A stretch of DNA of 64,000 nt from Sphaerolaimus hirsutus (Eukaryota > Nematoda > Chromadorea > Monhysterida > Sphaerolaimidae): contig OZ038457.1 in NCBI GenBank assembly GCA_964036195.1, positions 23,277,147 through 23,341,146 of the forward strand. The letters run 5' to 3'. Positions 10,001-20,529 of this stretch are shown here, one piece after another (the stretch's first letter is position 1; every line of letters starts with the position of its first letter). The translations under genes and the position numbers were made by a program. Below the pieces are notes generated by a model. It searched no databases. It was not told where the DNA came from and was given only the letters and a program-made list of their open reading frames with translations.

Positions 10001-11701
10001 ATAATTTTACATTTTACATGGCATTAAACATAACTTTCAACACTATAAATGGCATTTGACACCTTACACAGTCTGGTAGTAGCACCAGGAGTGCGTCAAA
10101 TTTTGCCCTCCCAATTGGGTCTGGGCACAGCGGGGCAAGCCCTACAAAAACCCCTCACGCACTCAACTCCCCCCCCCGCAGGTGGGCGTGTGGCTGCCCG
10201 AGGAGTTCATGGAGGGCAGGATCGGGGTGGCCATCACCGTGCTGCTCACCTTGTCCACAGAGAGCGCCGGCGCCAGGGAACATTTGCCCGCTGTTTCTTA
10301 CATGAAGGTGGAGTTTTTGGGAGGTTTATGGTAGGGCATTGTCTGTGGGTATTGTATTGTATTGAGATTGGTTTCTGCGGGGTTGGGCTGAAGTGACTTT
10401 TTGTGGATGGAAGTTTGTCAGCGACTGCTCCTCCGTGTATTTGGGGGGGGGGGGGTATTTTTGCCCCAGCTGGTTAAGACCTGGGGTATTCCAAGGGGGG
10501 TCAATTACAGGGGGATAATTTGATGAAATACGGTAGTTACAAAGTTTGCATCTCGAACGCAGGCAATCGACATGTGGTTTGGAGTTGTCATTATTTTCGT
10601 CTTCTTCACGCTGCTGCAAACACTCTTTGTGATCGGATTCGATAGGAAGTCAGAAGTGCTGGTTAGTTTTAGGTACTTGGATGATGACAAATGTGCCGGT
10701 ATGTAATGGCGCCATTTTGCCACTTTTCTGTAGCTACAAAAGTGTTGTCAAGTCAAAGACTAAATTCAGATGAAATTATTTATATACTACATGCCACAGA
10801 CCTTGCAAAGAAATCTACCATTTTACCGGAACTCACTAATTAAATTTTAACTCCACTCTCAGAAACGAGCGGCGGGCAAGAAGGAGCTCAGTGAGGAGCT
10901 TCGTGCCAAGGTGCTCGCCAGGGCGCACAGGTGCTACTCCCAGACTCTGTGAAATACCCTGTACAATGTCTAATGTCATGCAAAGTGTCTAAAGTCATGT
11001 TAAATGACCTGGAAAATGTCAAATGTACGTCTGCCATTTTAGAGGGCATTTTACATGACATTTGTTGGATTTGAGGGTATAGTGGTTTTGGTTAGGGTGT
11101 CAAATTTCCGTTTTCCGTTTTCCGTTTCCACTTTCCACAGGCAATTTTTTCCGTTTTCCGTTCCGTTTTCCGGCAAGAGCAAAAAAATTTCCGTTTCCAT
11201 TTTCCGGCAAGTGCAAAAATTGTTCCGTTTCTGCTTTTCCGCAGGCAAAATTCTTTCCGTTTTCCGCAGGCAAATTTTTTTCCGTTTTCCGTTCCGTTTT
11301 CCGGCAAGTGCAAATATTTTTCCGTTTCCGTTTTCCGGCAAGTGCAAAAAATTTTCCGTTTCCGTTTCCGTTTTCCGTAAAAAATTTCCGTAATTGTTGA
11401 CACCCTAGTTAGTTAGTGCTTTATTGTGTCCTCTTGATGGCTGGTATCACACAGCTATATTGAATCAGATATGGAAGTGGGTGCACAATTCAACCATCAT
11501 GAATCCCAACACATTTGACATTTGACAGGGCATTTTACAGGGTCTGGGAGTGCCCCCAGATACCACAGCAACGCCAGGTTCATGGACAAAGTTTGCCGAC
11601 TGCTCTATCCATTGACATTCGTTATATTTTTGATAGCCTACTTTTTTGTAATCACCACTGGCGCCCAGAACTCGTGTACTTCGCAGTCGATTGACACATA
11701 A
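1023..11701 (+). CDS. Cys-loop ligand-gated ion channel (GluCl/GlyR-like), 19 exons
   Basis: Pentameric neurotransmitter-gated channel subunit of the plasma membrane. Exons: 1023-1134, 2101-2248 (start uncertain), 2874-3015, 3386-3506, 3849-4047, 4969-5086, 5384-5445, 5641-5837, 6097-6239, 6416-6500, 6971-7038, 7872-8092, 8466-8548, 8631-8771, 9051-9154, 10182-10307, 10563-10661, 10863-10930, 11560-11701. Phases agree at every junction and give 792 residues. The start has a signal peptide. The ligand-binding domain has WRPDPFFVNAK and a true Cys-loop (C, 13 residues, C, ending YPHDEQVC). A second cysteine pair (SCDGMRETGVNYTC) resembles loop C of glycine and glutamate receptors. Four membrane helices follow; M2 is GVAITVLLTLSTESAG with the 9' leucine. 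Oddities are an extracellular extension of over 400 residues before the binding domain, and EGR where anion channels have PAR. Introns 7, 9 and 18 are transposon copies. Ligand and ion selectivity cannot be assigned. Confidence 0.9.
1401..1653. mobile_element. TIR element, CACACACTAGTT family, copy 1
   Basis: Starts GTGCCTACACACACTAGTTT and ends with its complement (ACTAGTGTGTGTAGGGCC); the ends pair over about 45 bp with mismatches. A very similar copy lies at 28169-28415. It has no coding capacity. It sits in intron 1 of the channel gene. Confidence 0.75.
2554..2714 (-). mobile_element. Family A introner-like element, 161 bp, TSD CTG
   Basis: Left end GGGGCACTCCCAGACC, right end GGGAGTGGCAC, flanked by CTG on both sides. 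Relative to the gene it is reversed (a CAG target read on the other strand). It lies inside intron 2, so it is not itself an intron. The arms form a near-perfect hairpin. Confidence 0.85.
3537..3790 (+). mobile_element. Family A, one-ended and internally expanded
   Basis: Begins GGGGCAGTCGTAGACCCTGT and continues as several diverged copies of the family's internal unit (ATGTCAAATGTCATGCAAAG-like), with no recognisable opposite end. It lies in intron 4 of the channel gene. Confidence 0.6.
4056..4513. mobile_element. hAT-like MITE (family D), 458 bp
   Basis: TIRs CAAGGACGTATCCAGG and CCTGGATACGTCCCTG; the 8-bp duplication is GTGAGTGG (4048-4055) against GTGAGTTG (4514-4521). The CAGGG-type end and 8-bp duplication are hAT hallmarks. 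The ends are followed inside by poly-G/C runs. The target site was the splice donor of channel exon 5. A second copy of the same length lies at 53081-53539. Confidence 0.85.
4736..4931 (-). mobile_element. Family A element in channel intron 5
   Basis: Left end GGGGCACTCCCAGACCC after CTG, right end GGGATTGGCAAC before TAG (duplication decayed). Its right end is 38 bp upstream of exon 6. The central palindrome is visible near 4830-4860. Confidence 0.75.
5446..5637 (+). mobile_element. Family A introner forming intron 7 of the channel gene
   Basis: The intron 5446-5640 is one element (GTGCCACTTCC to TTCCCC) plus one copy of the CAG duplication (5443-5445 and 5638-5640). Donor CAG|GTGCCA comes from the element; acceptor CCCCAG comes from the duplication. 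Removing it rejoins AAC ACC AG|C ACG GAC in frame. The arms pair along almost the whole length. Confidence 0.92.
6240..6412 (+). mobile_element. Family A introner forming intron 9 of the channel gene
   Basis: Intron 6240-6415 equals the element plus one CAG copy (CAG at 6237-6239 and 6413-6415). Ends GTGCCAGTCCCAGACCC and GGGACTGCCCC. Excision rejoins GCT TTC CAG|GTC AAG GCT in phase 0. Confidence 0.93.
6733..6920. mobile_element. Family A variant (CCCGCACCCTG ends)
   Basis: Left arm CAGTCCCGCACCCTGTAAAG; the right arm is decayed around ACACTTTACAGGGC. The GCACCC subtype is also seen at 34325, 52925 and 58555. It lies in intron 10 of the channel gene. Confidence 0.6.
7118..7577. mobile_element. 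Family E TIR element (degenerate copy)
   Basis: Ends ATACCGCAAATCCTCGAATA and its complement TATTCGAGGATTTAGGTAT, with poly-C/poly-G blocks inside. A second E-like stretch follows to about 7850 (ends GAGGTAATACGATA) and a third degenerate one lies at about 5876-6052. They are non-coding and lie in introns of the channel gene. Confidence 0.65.
9199..9792. mobile_element. hAT-like GGCGCC-rich element (family F)
   Basis: TIR TAGTGATGGAAAA at both ends, with a perfect 8-bp duplication GCCCAGAT (9191-9198 and 9793-9800). The interior is mostly overlapping GGCGCC/GGCGCTT palindromes. About 9655-9755 is an inserted E-type fragment. It lies in intron 15 of the channel gene. Confidence 0.8.
10440..10537. 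mobile_element. Family E fragment
   Basis: Poly-G run followed by GGGGGATAATTTGATGAAATACGGTA, one family E end, 26 bp upstream of channel exon 17. Confidence 0.5.
10931..11556 (+). mobile_element. Family A introner with nested element, forming intron 18
   Basis: Outer element 10931-11556 (GTGCTACTCCCAGAC to GGGAGTGCCCC), duplication CAG at 10928-10930 and 11557-11559. Excision rejoins GCG CAC AG|A TAC CAC in frame. A 315-bp family O element (11093-11407) is inserted inside, enlarging the intron to 629 bp. Confidence 0.9.
11093..11407. mobile_element. Family O element (TTTTCCG-rich), nested
   Basis: Ends TAGGGTGTCAAA and TTGACACCCTA. The interior is a strand-asymmetric run of TTTTCCG/TTCCGTTTTCC motifs. 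It is the same family as 46645-47267 and a degenerate copy at about 28561-28753. Confidence 0.75.
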
Positions 11702-12126
11702 ATGAATTGTTGATGGATTTTTATTTGTTTTACTTTTCGACACTGGGCTGTTGACCCACACAAGCAAATCACAGGCAGAGCGCTCATTTTCTTTAAAGAT
11801 GGCACACAAAAACTAGAAAATTGGAACAATCAGAGGCCAAAATTCTAAAGAGAAAAACATAAAAAGAAGCAGTATCCGACAGACAAGTTGCTATCGATCC
11901 AGTGCATAGGCTCGCTACTCATCTAAACCCGCTACTCATCTAGACCTGTCACACATCTAGATATATCCACCCCCCTCATCTCTCTACCCATTGCTCATCT
12001 ATATACCTACCCCCCCCCCCTGCAGCCGCAGACGTCTGGGGGTGGGGTCTAGATGAGTAGCGAGTACAGATGGGTAGCGGTGAAATCCACATGAGAGGCG
12101 GGTCTAGATGAGTGGCGGGTCAAAAT

Positions 12127-12731
12127 CAGAGTTGTTAAAAGGTACGTACGCTTACTCGAAAAATACGCGTACGCGAGTACGTGGTAAATACAATTACATA
12201 TACTTTTCAAAAAAATAACGTACAGACTTGTACGCGTACACTTTCAAAGCGTACGCGTATGGAAAATGTATTTATGAAAATTCAATGTGGGACATGTTTA
12301 TAAAGTAACTACACTGCTATGTATTTACAGAAGTGGTTCCATTGAATATTTTAGATATGCGGGGGTAGTGCCTTCAAAAATTTCAAAATTCGCAACCAAA
12401 TCGAAATGGTTGTGGAGACAATGGATGTGGTAAACAAGTCGGGAGAACGATGATTTTTATCTCCTAGAAAAAAGAGACCTTGAAAACTATATAATCTGTC
12501 ATTTGCTTATAGAAAAACATACGTTGTGCTGTACACGTATGAAAAAGTGCCCACTTTTACACATTCTATGAAGAAAAGTAGTCGTTTCTACACTCACAAA
12601 AAAGTACCCACATTTACGCGTACGTACGAGTAAAAAAAAAGTATTTTACGTTTTCTATACTTTGTGGCGAGTAAAAAAAAAACTTTACGTTTACATATAC
12701 TTTTAAAAAAGTTCAGTAATTCTAACAACTC
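12127..12731. mobile_element. hAT-like element (family J), 605 bp
   Basis: Ends CAGAGTTGTTAAAA and TTCTAACAACTCG, flanked by GGGTCAAAAT on both sides (12117-12126, 12732-12741). The interior is rich in TACGCGTACG-like motifs. It lies between the channel and LRR genes. Confidence 0.75.
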
Positions 12732-12796
12732 GGGTCAAAATGAGTAGCGACACATGCTCGCTCCAGCTCCACAAATAATGTACACACAAACGTATT

Positions 12797-13256
12797 TACC
12801 GTATTTCCTCGAAATACCCCCCCCCCCCTCGAAATACCCCCCCCCCCTCGTTTGACCCCCCCCCCCTCTCGGGACCACTATGAAACAATCACCCCCCCCT
12901 CGAAATACCCCCCCCCCCAAATTGAGTGTAAAGGGAACGTACATGACAATTACTGTAGTTTGTGTTCTGTGTACTGCAGAACACACGTTAAAACAATGTC
13001 GGTGTCACGTGAGAACAGTGTACATACCATCTACATACTAATATTAGTCTACAGAACCTTATAAATGGCAGTTTTTGTTGCATTTTTCGACGTCTGCGTA
13101 CGTTTCAGACGACAATTTCGTACTTGGTTTTCAAAATTTTTCTTGTGAAACAATAACCCCCCCCTCGAAATACCCCCCCCCTCGTTTAACCCCCCCCCCT
13201 CTCGGGACCACTATGAAACAATCACCCCCCGGGGGGTATTTCGAGGAAATACGGTA
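12797..13256. mobile_element. Family E TIR element
   Basis: Ends TACCGTATTTCCTCGAAATA and its complement, with poly-C blocks and a unique core (GTTCTGTGTACTGCAGAACAC). The same core in reverse orientation occurs at 26429-26879. Confidence 0.8.
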
Positions 13257-13315
13257 TACACTTTCTGTCAATATACAATGCGTCACAATGCGCGGCCGAA
13301 CTGCCGACGGACTAT

Positions 13316-16300
13316 CTACAATGCTGAATGTTGCCGCACTGTCGTTTCGCAGTCAGCAACCGTGTCGTATTGCGGTTCTTCTGCGTGCGTTTGCGCACCC
13401 TCGTGAGCCATCTGCAGTTGTTGCCTCAGCGTGTTCACGTCCACCATGGCGTAGGGTCTGTGGTTGATCGAGAATACCGTATTTCTTCTAATAGAACGGC
13501 ATACCTCCAATAGAACGGCACCCTCAAAAGAACGGCAGGTTTTGGTTCATTTTTGCACTCATGAAAACAATAGAACGGCAACCTCCAATAGAACGACACA
13601 TCCAGTAGAACAGCGGGTAGAAGTTACTTTGGAGGAGTGCCAATATTAGAAAAATAGGTGGTGAGAATATCTAATGAGTTCAGAATTATGATTCAGGGTT
13701 GTTTTCACATTTGGCTTTGTTTGAATTGATGTTCTGATGTAAAAATGTTTTTTAAGTTTCATCAAACAGTATGTTCAACTGAAAAATGTGTGAAAAAGAT
13801 TGATGAAAAAATAGAACGGCAGTCTCCAATAGAACGGAACCTCTAACAGAGTGGCAGGTAAAAAGTTGACGAAAAAAAACAGAACGGCGCTCTTCTATTA
13901 GAAGAAATACGGTAACCGCAGTTTCAGTGTGAAAAATGAGAGAGAGAAAAATGGTTTTTCGAATTTTTACCGAATCAAATCAAATCAACTTTATTACCAC
14001 TCTGCCGGCGCGCGTCAAAAGGGTAATACCAAAATGTAAAAATAAGTCACTAGCGCGTAAAAACACTGTAACTTAGCACCAAAAAGTCCAGGGATCATAG
14101 TCGATAACACATTGAGAATAAAACAACTATATCAATATGAGAACTTTGCGGTGGGGACGAGAGCTCACGGTTTTTTAAGTGACCCCTCATTCCCCCTACA
14201 TAACATCATATAGTAAATACACGTAACAGTCAAATAGGCGATAACATTTATTGATCAAAAAGTGACTTCACATATTTTTATGTGTTTTTATTTCGCGGTC
14301 CGAAAATAAACGGCAAGCACTCAAAAATGTGAAATACTTACCATTTTTCTTCAAAAAAGTTCTGGCGAAAAATTACCCTCACCTCGAATAACCCCCTCCC
14401 TCGATTAACCCCCAAAAAATTTGCACTTCCGAAAAAATAACCCCCCTGGGGGTATTTCGTTTAAATACGGTAGTTCCCAAACACAACCAGATTAAACACC
14501 TGATAGCGGGCGGCGCGTGCAGTCGCTTGATGCTGGTGGGCAGCACGTGCACGGCGGACTCGAGCGCGCGCACCCGGTGCACCAGCTGGCCGCGCGTCCC
14601 GTCGCCGCACTGCCGCTGCGCCATGAAGTTGCGCCGCCGCATGTCGTGCCGCCGCCCGCAGCGCACCACGTGCAGCGAACACGCATACCTGGGGCGGTAG
14701 GGGGTGGGAGGTGTGTCAGTTCGGTTGTATTGAATTGACTGACTAGCATTGAAAAATAGGTGATTTTGAGAAAAGCTTTTTATCAATACTTATTTTCAGA
14801 AAATCTGCCAAAAACGAAAAATATGTAATTAAATCTCTCAGAGAAAAGCCGGGAAAATATAAATAGGTGTAAATCTCAAAATGTAAATCTCATATTTTTA
14901 TACTTAATGAGATTTTTTTTATTCAAAAAATAACTCAAAAATATAAAACTCAAGTAAAAATTTATATATTTTTAATGTATTCTGAGGGGCGGTATTTTAA
15001 ATTAATATATAAATATATATTTATTCATTAAAACCTAAGAAAATACAAAACAGATTTGAATCAATGTTGTCTTCGAAAGCAAATTAAAAAATATAGCATC
15101 AAATTTGTTTATATTCTTCCGGAGTTTTTTCCAGGGGCATATAATAATATCTTTTTGAAACTTTCCTATCTTACATTTAGTACGCATTTTGCCCTGTAAT
15201 CTAATCACCCATTTTTTTCCACCCAACTAAATATATATGGGCGACGGAACGGGGGGTGCACTGATACGCACATTTGTCCGTTTTTTTCACTTGACACTTT
15301 TCCAAGTGATTTTCAGATATGAGTGAAGTGAAAAACGCTGCGCAATGACATTAGTGAACTTTTTTCAAGTCACTCATATCTGAAAATCACTTGAAAAAGT
15401 GTCAAGTGAAAAAACGGGCAAATGTGCGTAACGGGCAGATGTGCGTATCAGGCCTGCCCCGACGGAACGCACCAATGGAAGTCGTCGTCGCAGCGCCGCT
15501 CTGCGTGGTCGCGCGTCTGCGGCAGGAAACTGCTGGTCAAGGCGAACTGGTCGCCCTGCGCCAGGCACGTCAGCGGCACGTGCTGCGACCTCTGCGTGTT
15601 GAAACGGGATTAGTAGACAAATAAATCGGCCTCGAACGCATTCCAGTTGACTGGAATGAGTTATTTTTACCCTCCGTCAAGTATAGTTGACGAACCAGTA
15701 CACTCAAATGCCGTTCAAACTGGATTTTGGTTTAACAAATTTTCAGCTACCGTATTTCCTCGAAATACCCCCAGGGGGTTTATTTTTTCAGAGTGGAAAT
15801 TTTGAGGGGGTATTTCGAGGGGGGGCTTATTCGAGGGGGGGGGGTTATTATTTCGTCAGAAGTTTTCGTGAAATTGGTACTAAAGATAACGTCAAAACGT
15901 GCCCAAAAGGGATAATACATGTGACGAAATAGAATATATGTGGGCATATTAACGTAATCGCCACTCACACTGGGTATATGTGTAGCTGCGGTGCGAACCG
16001 GCAGCAATAAATACATCATGTACGTTGCATACATGATGTACATCATTTCAGAGGGGGGGGATTTCGAGGTTGGGTGGTTATTTTTTTCCCCAGCTCGAAA
16101 ACTCCTGGACTGGAGGTATTTCGAGGGGGGGGGAGTTAATTCAAGGGGGGGGGGTATTTCGAGGAACTACGGTAGTTTAACAAAATCTAGCTTAACAAAT
16201 TTTCAGTTCACTAGCAATAAACTAATGTGTGCAGCGCCAACAAAGACCATCACTCAGATGCTTACCTGTTCGAAAGAGAGCCACAATGCGAGCTTGCCCC

Positions 16301-19300
16301 TGGCGGCGGGCATGCACAGCGACTGCGGCAGGCTGCACAACAAGTTGGCGCGCACGTCGATGCAGCTCAGCTTGGGCAGCTGGTGGAAGATGTCGGGCAG
16401 CTGGCGCAACGAGTTTCTCGACGCCGACAAAATGCTCAGCGACGCGCAGTGCCGCAGCTGTTTTTTTAGTAGGGCGGCATTTTTTTGGTGGCGAGGTAAT
16501 TTAGCTGCATGGTAAATAATACTGGGGCAGACCCGAGCCCTGTAAAGTCTACCTAGTGTCAATTGTCAAATGTTTTGTAAAATGTCAATAAAACAAAAAG
16601 AAAATATTTTATTACTGAACTTCGAACATTGAAAAATTGTAAAAATTGTAAATCATTTAACACTTGTTTGTCTTTACACATTGGGCCCACACACACTAGT
16701 TTACCAACATGAAATGCTCGACCATTTTGGTAAACTGTTTTGACAAAACAGTACGAAACACTGTACAACTCTGTACAGTGTTTCGTACTGTTTTGTCAAA
16801 ACAGTTTACCAAAATGGTCGAGCATTTCACGTTGGTAAACTAGCGTGTGTGTTGGCTTTGCGGGGTCGGGACTAGCCCCTGAATTCGTGAATTACCTCGC
16901 TGGGTAGTAGCGTCAACTGATTGTCGTCCACGAACAATTGCTGCAGTTGGAAAAGCGACTTAAAAGTGTCCCCTGCCAACTGCTCCAATCTGTTTCCCCT
17001 CAAACAGAGCTGTTTCAAGTTGGTCCACGTAGCGACGCACTGGGACAACTCGGTCAGGAAATTGTGATCCGCGTCGAGACATTCCAGCTCCGGCAGGTGG
17101 ATGTGCTCCATTTGGTTGATCTGGGGTAAAAAAATTAAATTTATAATTGAGAATACCTAAGTTAACATTTCAGTTTAAGGATAAGGTTAGGTGAAGAATG
17201 AATTCTGATGCCAGTTCCGAAAGTGGAAATTAAAAAACAACAACAATTTATAAATGGATAGGAAAAAGTCTAACGCGTATTCTTGTCACTCATCATTATT
17301 CTTCTAACTTTGTACTTGCCATTTTACTTCCCACTCATAATTTACTTTTCTTTTAACTTTTTACTTCTCACTTATAAATGGTCTTTGTTTGGCTACCTGA
17401 TTGTTGGCTACGAGCAGCCACTGCAACTTTGAGCAAATCTGCAGCGATCCTGGCAAAGTTTGCACGAAGTTACCGCGCAGGTCCAGGTATTCCAGCTTGT
17501 CTAAACTGCAAATTGCCTGTAAATACCCATAGGGGGGTTATTCAAGATGGGGGACTTATTCGAGGGGGGGGGGTATTTTTTCCTCACCTGGCCAACATGG
17601 AGGAGTTATTCAAGGGGGATATACGGTACCTGTATCTTACGCGCCAGTGCAACAACGCGATGTTTAGACACACTTTTCAAAATAAAATTTGAAAAAGGCA
17701 GAGTCGAGTAAGACAAACATACGTTTCATACACTATATCGTTTTTTATGGAACAATTTTTATTTTATTAATGATGACGTCATGCTGGAGTATTTCGTTCA
17801 GACAAATCCATAGCATGTGCTAATCCATAGTATAACATACTCTGACGTGAAGAAATGAATACAACCATATTGAAATGGTGTAAAATATACCTGAGGGATT
17901 TCTGTAAGCTCATTCCAAGCCATATCCACGTACGTTATGCTTTCACACTTGGTCAGTGCATTTGATACACATCTCAGACGATTTCTGTTGAGAATCAGCG
18001 TATGCAGTTTGCCCAATTTACTGATTGTCTGCGGTATTTCGCGCAATTGATTCTGGCCGCAATCAAGGTGCATCAAATTGCATAGATTTCCTGTGAATGT
18101 GGATAGAAATTATTATAGAAAGCTTTGTTGCTCTAAGTAAAGTGTAACGACAACTAACTGTTTTAAAAATTGTCTAAATTTCAGGGTGTTTTTTCTACAG
18201 TGAGTTTACGAATTTTCACCAATAAAATTTTCAAAATAAGAAAATTCAAACATCCAAAAATGGCCATTTCCCATCATTACTCGCAGTGAACTCTCAACTC
18301 CCACCAACAAACCTATAGCCTTGGGCAGGGCGGTGATGCCGCACGCGCACAGGTCCAGCTCGGCCAGCGCGGCCAGCTGCGGCACGCACTCCGGCACCGA
18401 ATTCAGCGGGTTTAAGGCCAGACTGAGCCGTTCCAGTTTGCAGCACTGCCGCACCCGGTCGCTCACGTGGCGCAGTTCTGTTGTTTTTTAGTCAAGTAGA
18501 AGCAGTTTGAAATGTGAGATTGTCGCGGTTCACGATTAGCGTTCCAAAACTTGGGTTTTTTCAGGAAATAAACTTGATTATTGAGTCAGAAGTTGTTGTG
18601 TTAGAGGAAAAAATCCTCAAGACAATAAAAGCGATATTTTGTATTTTCTCCGCAGAGTTGATCATCTGACTTTCTCCTAAAGATAACGAAATCGGATTTT
18701 AAACCCCCCCGGAAAAATACAAAAGTCACAAAATTATAGAATGCTAGCCACGGCGGAAGCCTTACCATTGGTGTGGGCGCACAGGGTGGCCAAGTGGCGC
18801 AGGGCGCCCATGTTGTCGTCGATGCACACCAGCTGGTTGTTGGAGATGTCCAGCACCCGCAGCTCGGTGTAGCCGTAGATGAACTGGGTGGAAATGAATT
18901 TGGATGCGAGTAAATATAAGTACCTAGATCGGTATGTAAATATAAACACTAATTTTTCACCTCGCAGGTCACACATGCCTAATGTCAAGGCTCCATAACG
19001 ATTATGCGACGATAGGGTCTGTGTTTTACGTTCGACACTTGATCCCCTGGTATTATAAAGTTACTCTAACGTTTCTTTCAAGTTATCACTTTCAAAAGTC
19101 TAACGTGAATACACTTCGCACCCACGAGTCATTCTACACTTGTGTAGTCGTTGATTGAACTGTAGCAAGTTCAATCAACTTCTACACTGTAAACCGATCA
19201 CAAACAACCGCACCAGCGGCAGTTTAGCCATCTGTCTGCCATCGAAGCGGACGCAGTGCGACTGCAGCCCGCCCAAGGGCTCCACGAGCGCCAGCACGCG

Positions 19301-19420
19301 CCCGCCCGCCTCAGGCTGCACCGACCGCAGGTTGCCGCGCGAGTGCGACCCGCCGCCGAACACCTTGTTGAGCAGTTTCGCCCAGCTGCCGGTGGCCGCC
19401 GGCGCCCGGCTCACTTCCAT
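13316..19420 (-). CDS. Leucine-rich-repeat protein, 10 exons
   Basis: Intracellular-type leucine-rich-repeat protein of about 565 residues; function not recognised. Exons in coding order: about 19420-19190 (donor uncertain), 18883-18766, 18477-18313, 18090-17891, 17516-17397, 17120-16896, 16457-16266, 15591-15473, 14688-14500, 13457-13316. Phases agree from exon 2 to the stop. About a dozen repeats are visible, for example LRVLDISNNQLVCI, LNRNRLRCVSNAL, LEYLDLRGNFVQTLP and LKQLCLRGNRLEQL. Exons mostly end at repeat boundaries. There is no obvious signal peptide or membrane helix. The last about 150 residues (exons 8-10) are Cys/His/Arg-rich and end YDTVADCETTVRQHSAL; I see no known domain there. 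PHLPP-like and Ras-binding LRR proteins were considered, but no phosphatase motif is visible. Every intron checked carries transposon sequence. Confidence 0.82.
13475..13914. mobile_element. Family P TIR element (TAGAACGGC repeats)
   Basis: Ends TACCGTATTTCTTCTAATAG and its exact complement. The interior has repeated CCAATAGAACGGCA motifs. The outermost TACCGTATTTC is shared with family E. It ends 17 bp from the last exon of the LRR gene. Confidence 0.8.
14366..14473. mobile_element. Family E short element in LRR intron
   Basis: CTCGAATAACCC/GGGGGTATTTCG arms ending AAATACGGTA, 26 bp from LRR exon 9. Confidence 0.55.
15261..15451. mobile_element. Palindromic element (family Q)
   Basis: Ends CTGATACGCACA and TGTGCGTATCAG, with an inner inverted repeat TTTTCACTTGACACTTTT...AAAAAGTGTCAAGTGAAAA. 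It lies 21 bp from LRR exon 8. A larger relative lies at 57010-57436. Confidence 0.7.
15748..16174. mobile_element. Family E TIR element
   Basis: Ends TACCGTATTTCCTCGAAATA and GAGGAACTACGGTA with long poly-G runs. It is in intron 7 of the LRR gene. Confidence 0.75.
16525..16878. mobile_element. Family A variant filling LRR intron 6, with nested element
   Basis: Ends GGGCAGACCCGAGCCCTGTA and GGGTCGGGACTAGCCC, duplication CTG on both sides. It occupies most of the 438-bp intron 16458-16895. A CACACACTAGTTTACC palindrome of about 170 bp (16683-16853) is nested in it. Confidence 0.7.
17520..17630. mobile_element. Family E short element in LRR intron 4
   Basis: Starts TAAATACCCATAGGGGGGTT and ends GATATACGGTA with poly-G runs; it begins 4 bp upstream of LRR exon 5. 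Confidence 0.5.
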
Positions 19421-19455
19421 GTTGCTGTGCTTGTGTGGCTGTGTTTTTTAAACAG

Positions 19456-19647
19456 TGGCCGGGCTTGATGCCCTAAAAAACCCTGTAACATGTTGAATGT
19501 CATGCGAAGTGTCTAAAGTCATGTAAAATGCCATGGAAAATGTCAAACTCCGTTTTTTTCCGGGACATTGTAGATGACTATTTGACACTGACATTTTTAC
19601 ATGTCCATTTGACATTTGACATTTTACAGGGTTCGGTAGTGGCCCCA
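19456..19647. mobile_element. Family A element 5' of the LRR gene
   Basis: AACCCTGTAACATGTTGAATG arm and ACATTTTACAGGGTTCGG arm, diverged ends, 36 bp upstream of the LRR start codon. It could lie in the 5' untranslated region or a leader intron. Confidence 0.65.
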
Positions 19648-19799
19648 GGGTGCGGGACATTCTAAGGGGCAAAATCACGAAAAACACAAAAGTGATCCAA
19701 AGATGAGTGGATCAAATCGAGTCGGTAATAATGTGCAAAAATAACAGGCGTAGCTCCGGGGGCGTGATTCAAACAGAACACAAGGCACCCGACACTAAC

Positions 19800-20240
19800 G
19801 ATCGAAAACGAAAATTCGAAAACTTGAAAGAGGTTTTCGAATGTTCGAATATGTGACTTTCAAGAATTTTTGCCACCCTAGGAAACACACTTTAGAATTT
19901 TGTTTCTAGCAAAATTCGAAAATTTGAAGTGTTCTACAATTTTTCACAGTATTTTTAGTTGAAATGCATGAATGAAATGCAGTAACACGATTCAAAACAT
20001 TTTAATTTCACATGAATTTATTTGTGGCAGCAAAAAATGTGCAAATGCATCGCAATGCAAAATGCACAGCAGCAGTTAGGATGGCTGCAAAACATAGATG
20101 CATTCAAAAACAACTATAAAATTTTGAAAATATTCAACTAGTGAGTTCGAAAATTATTACAGAAAAATTAGAAAAACGAAAACGAAATTCGAAAATTTAA
20201 AACTATTTTTTGAAGAAAAAAAATCGAATTTCAGCACTCA
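19800..20240. repeat. TTCGAA-rich low-complexity region
   Basis: Repeated AAATTCGAAAA/TTTTCGAATT motifs. Similar stretches occur at about 22,600-22,690 and 23,095-23,330. No coding potential; possibly an old TIR element. Confidence 0.4.
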
Positions 20241-20249
20241 CTTACGTTC

Positions 20250-20520
20250 GAATCAAATCCGGCCCCAGGCTCCAAGCGCGGCGGCGACCAGGTGCAAACG
20301 GGAATGCGTTACATCCCGTCGAAGGCCGCAAAAAGTGCACATGTTTTGGCACCCCCGCGGCGATCGCCCATTCGCGATAATTCATTCGACTTTACAACGG
20401 CGGCACTTGAAAATTTAGTGTTTCTCGACTCGGATCGAATGGCCGTGATTTGATTAGTATGCGCGTTGTCGTCGCGCCCGCTGGACATGTGTTTTTCACA
20501 CGTCAAAGTTTGAGTATCAG
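20250..20520. promoter_or_regulatory. GC-rich island upstream of the LRR gene
   Basis: CpG-containing, GC-rich stretch in AT-rich surroundings, about 0.85 kb upstream of the LRR start. It probably marks a promoter or untranslated first exon; a short minus-strand open frame here matches nothing I know. This is inference from composition only. Confidence 0.3.
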
Positions 20521-20529
20521 ATACTGTCG

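Noticed and set aside
15422..15613. Plus-strand Cys-rich coding exon
   Set aside because: The minus-strand frame joins LRR exons 7 and 9 in phase with GT-AG sites, so the plus-strand frame is a shadow.
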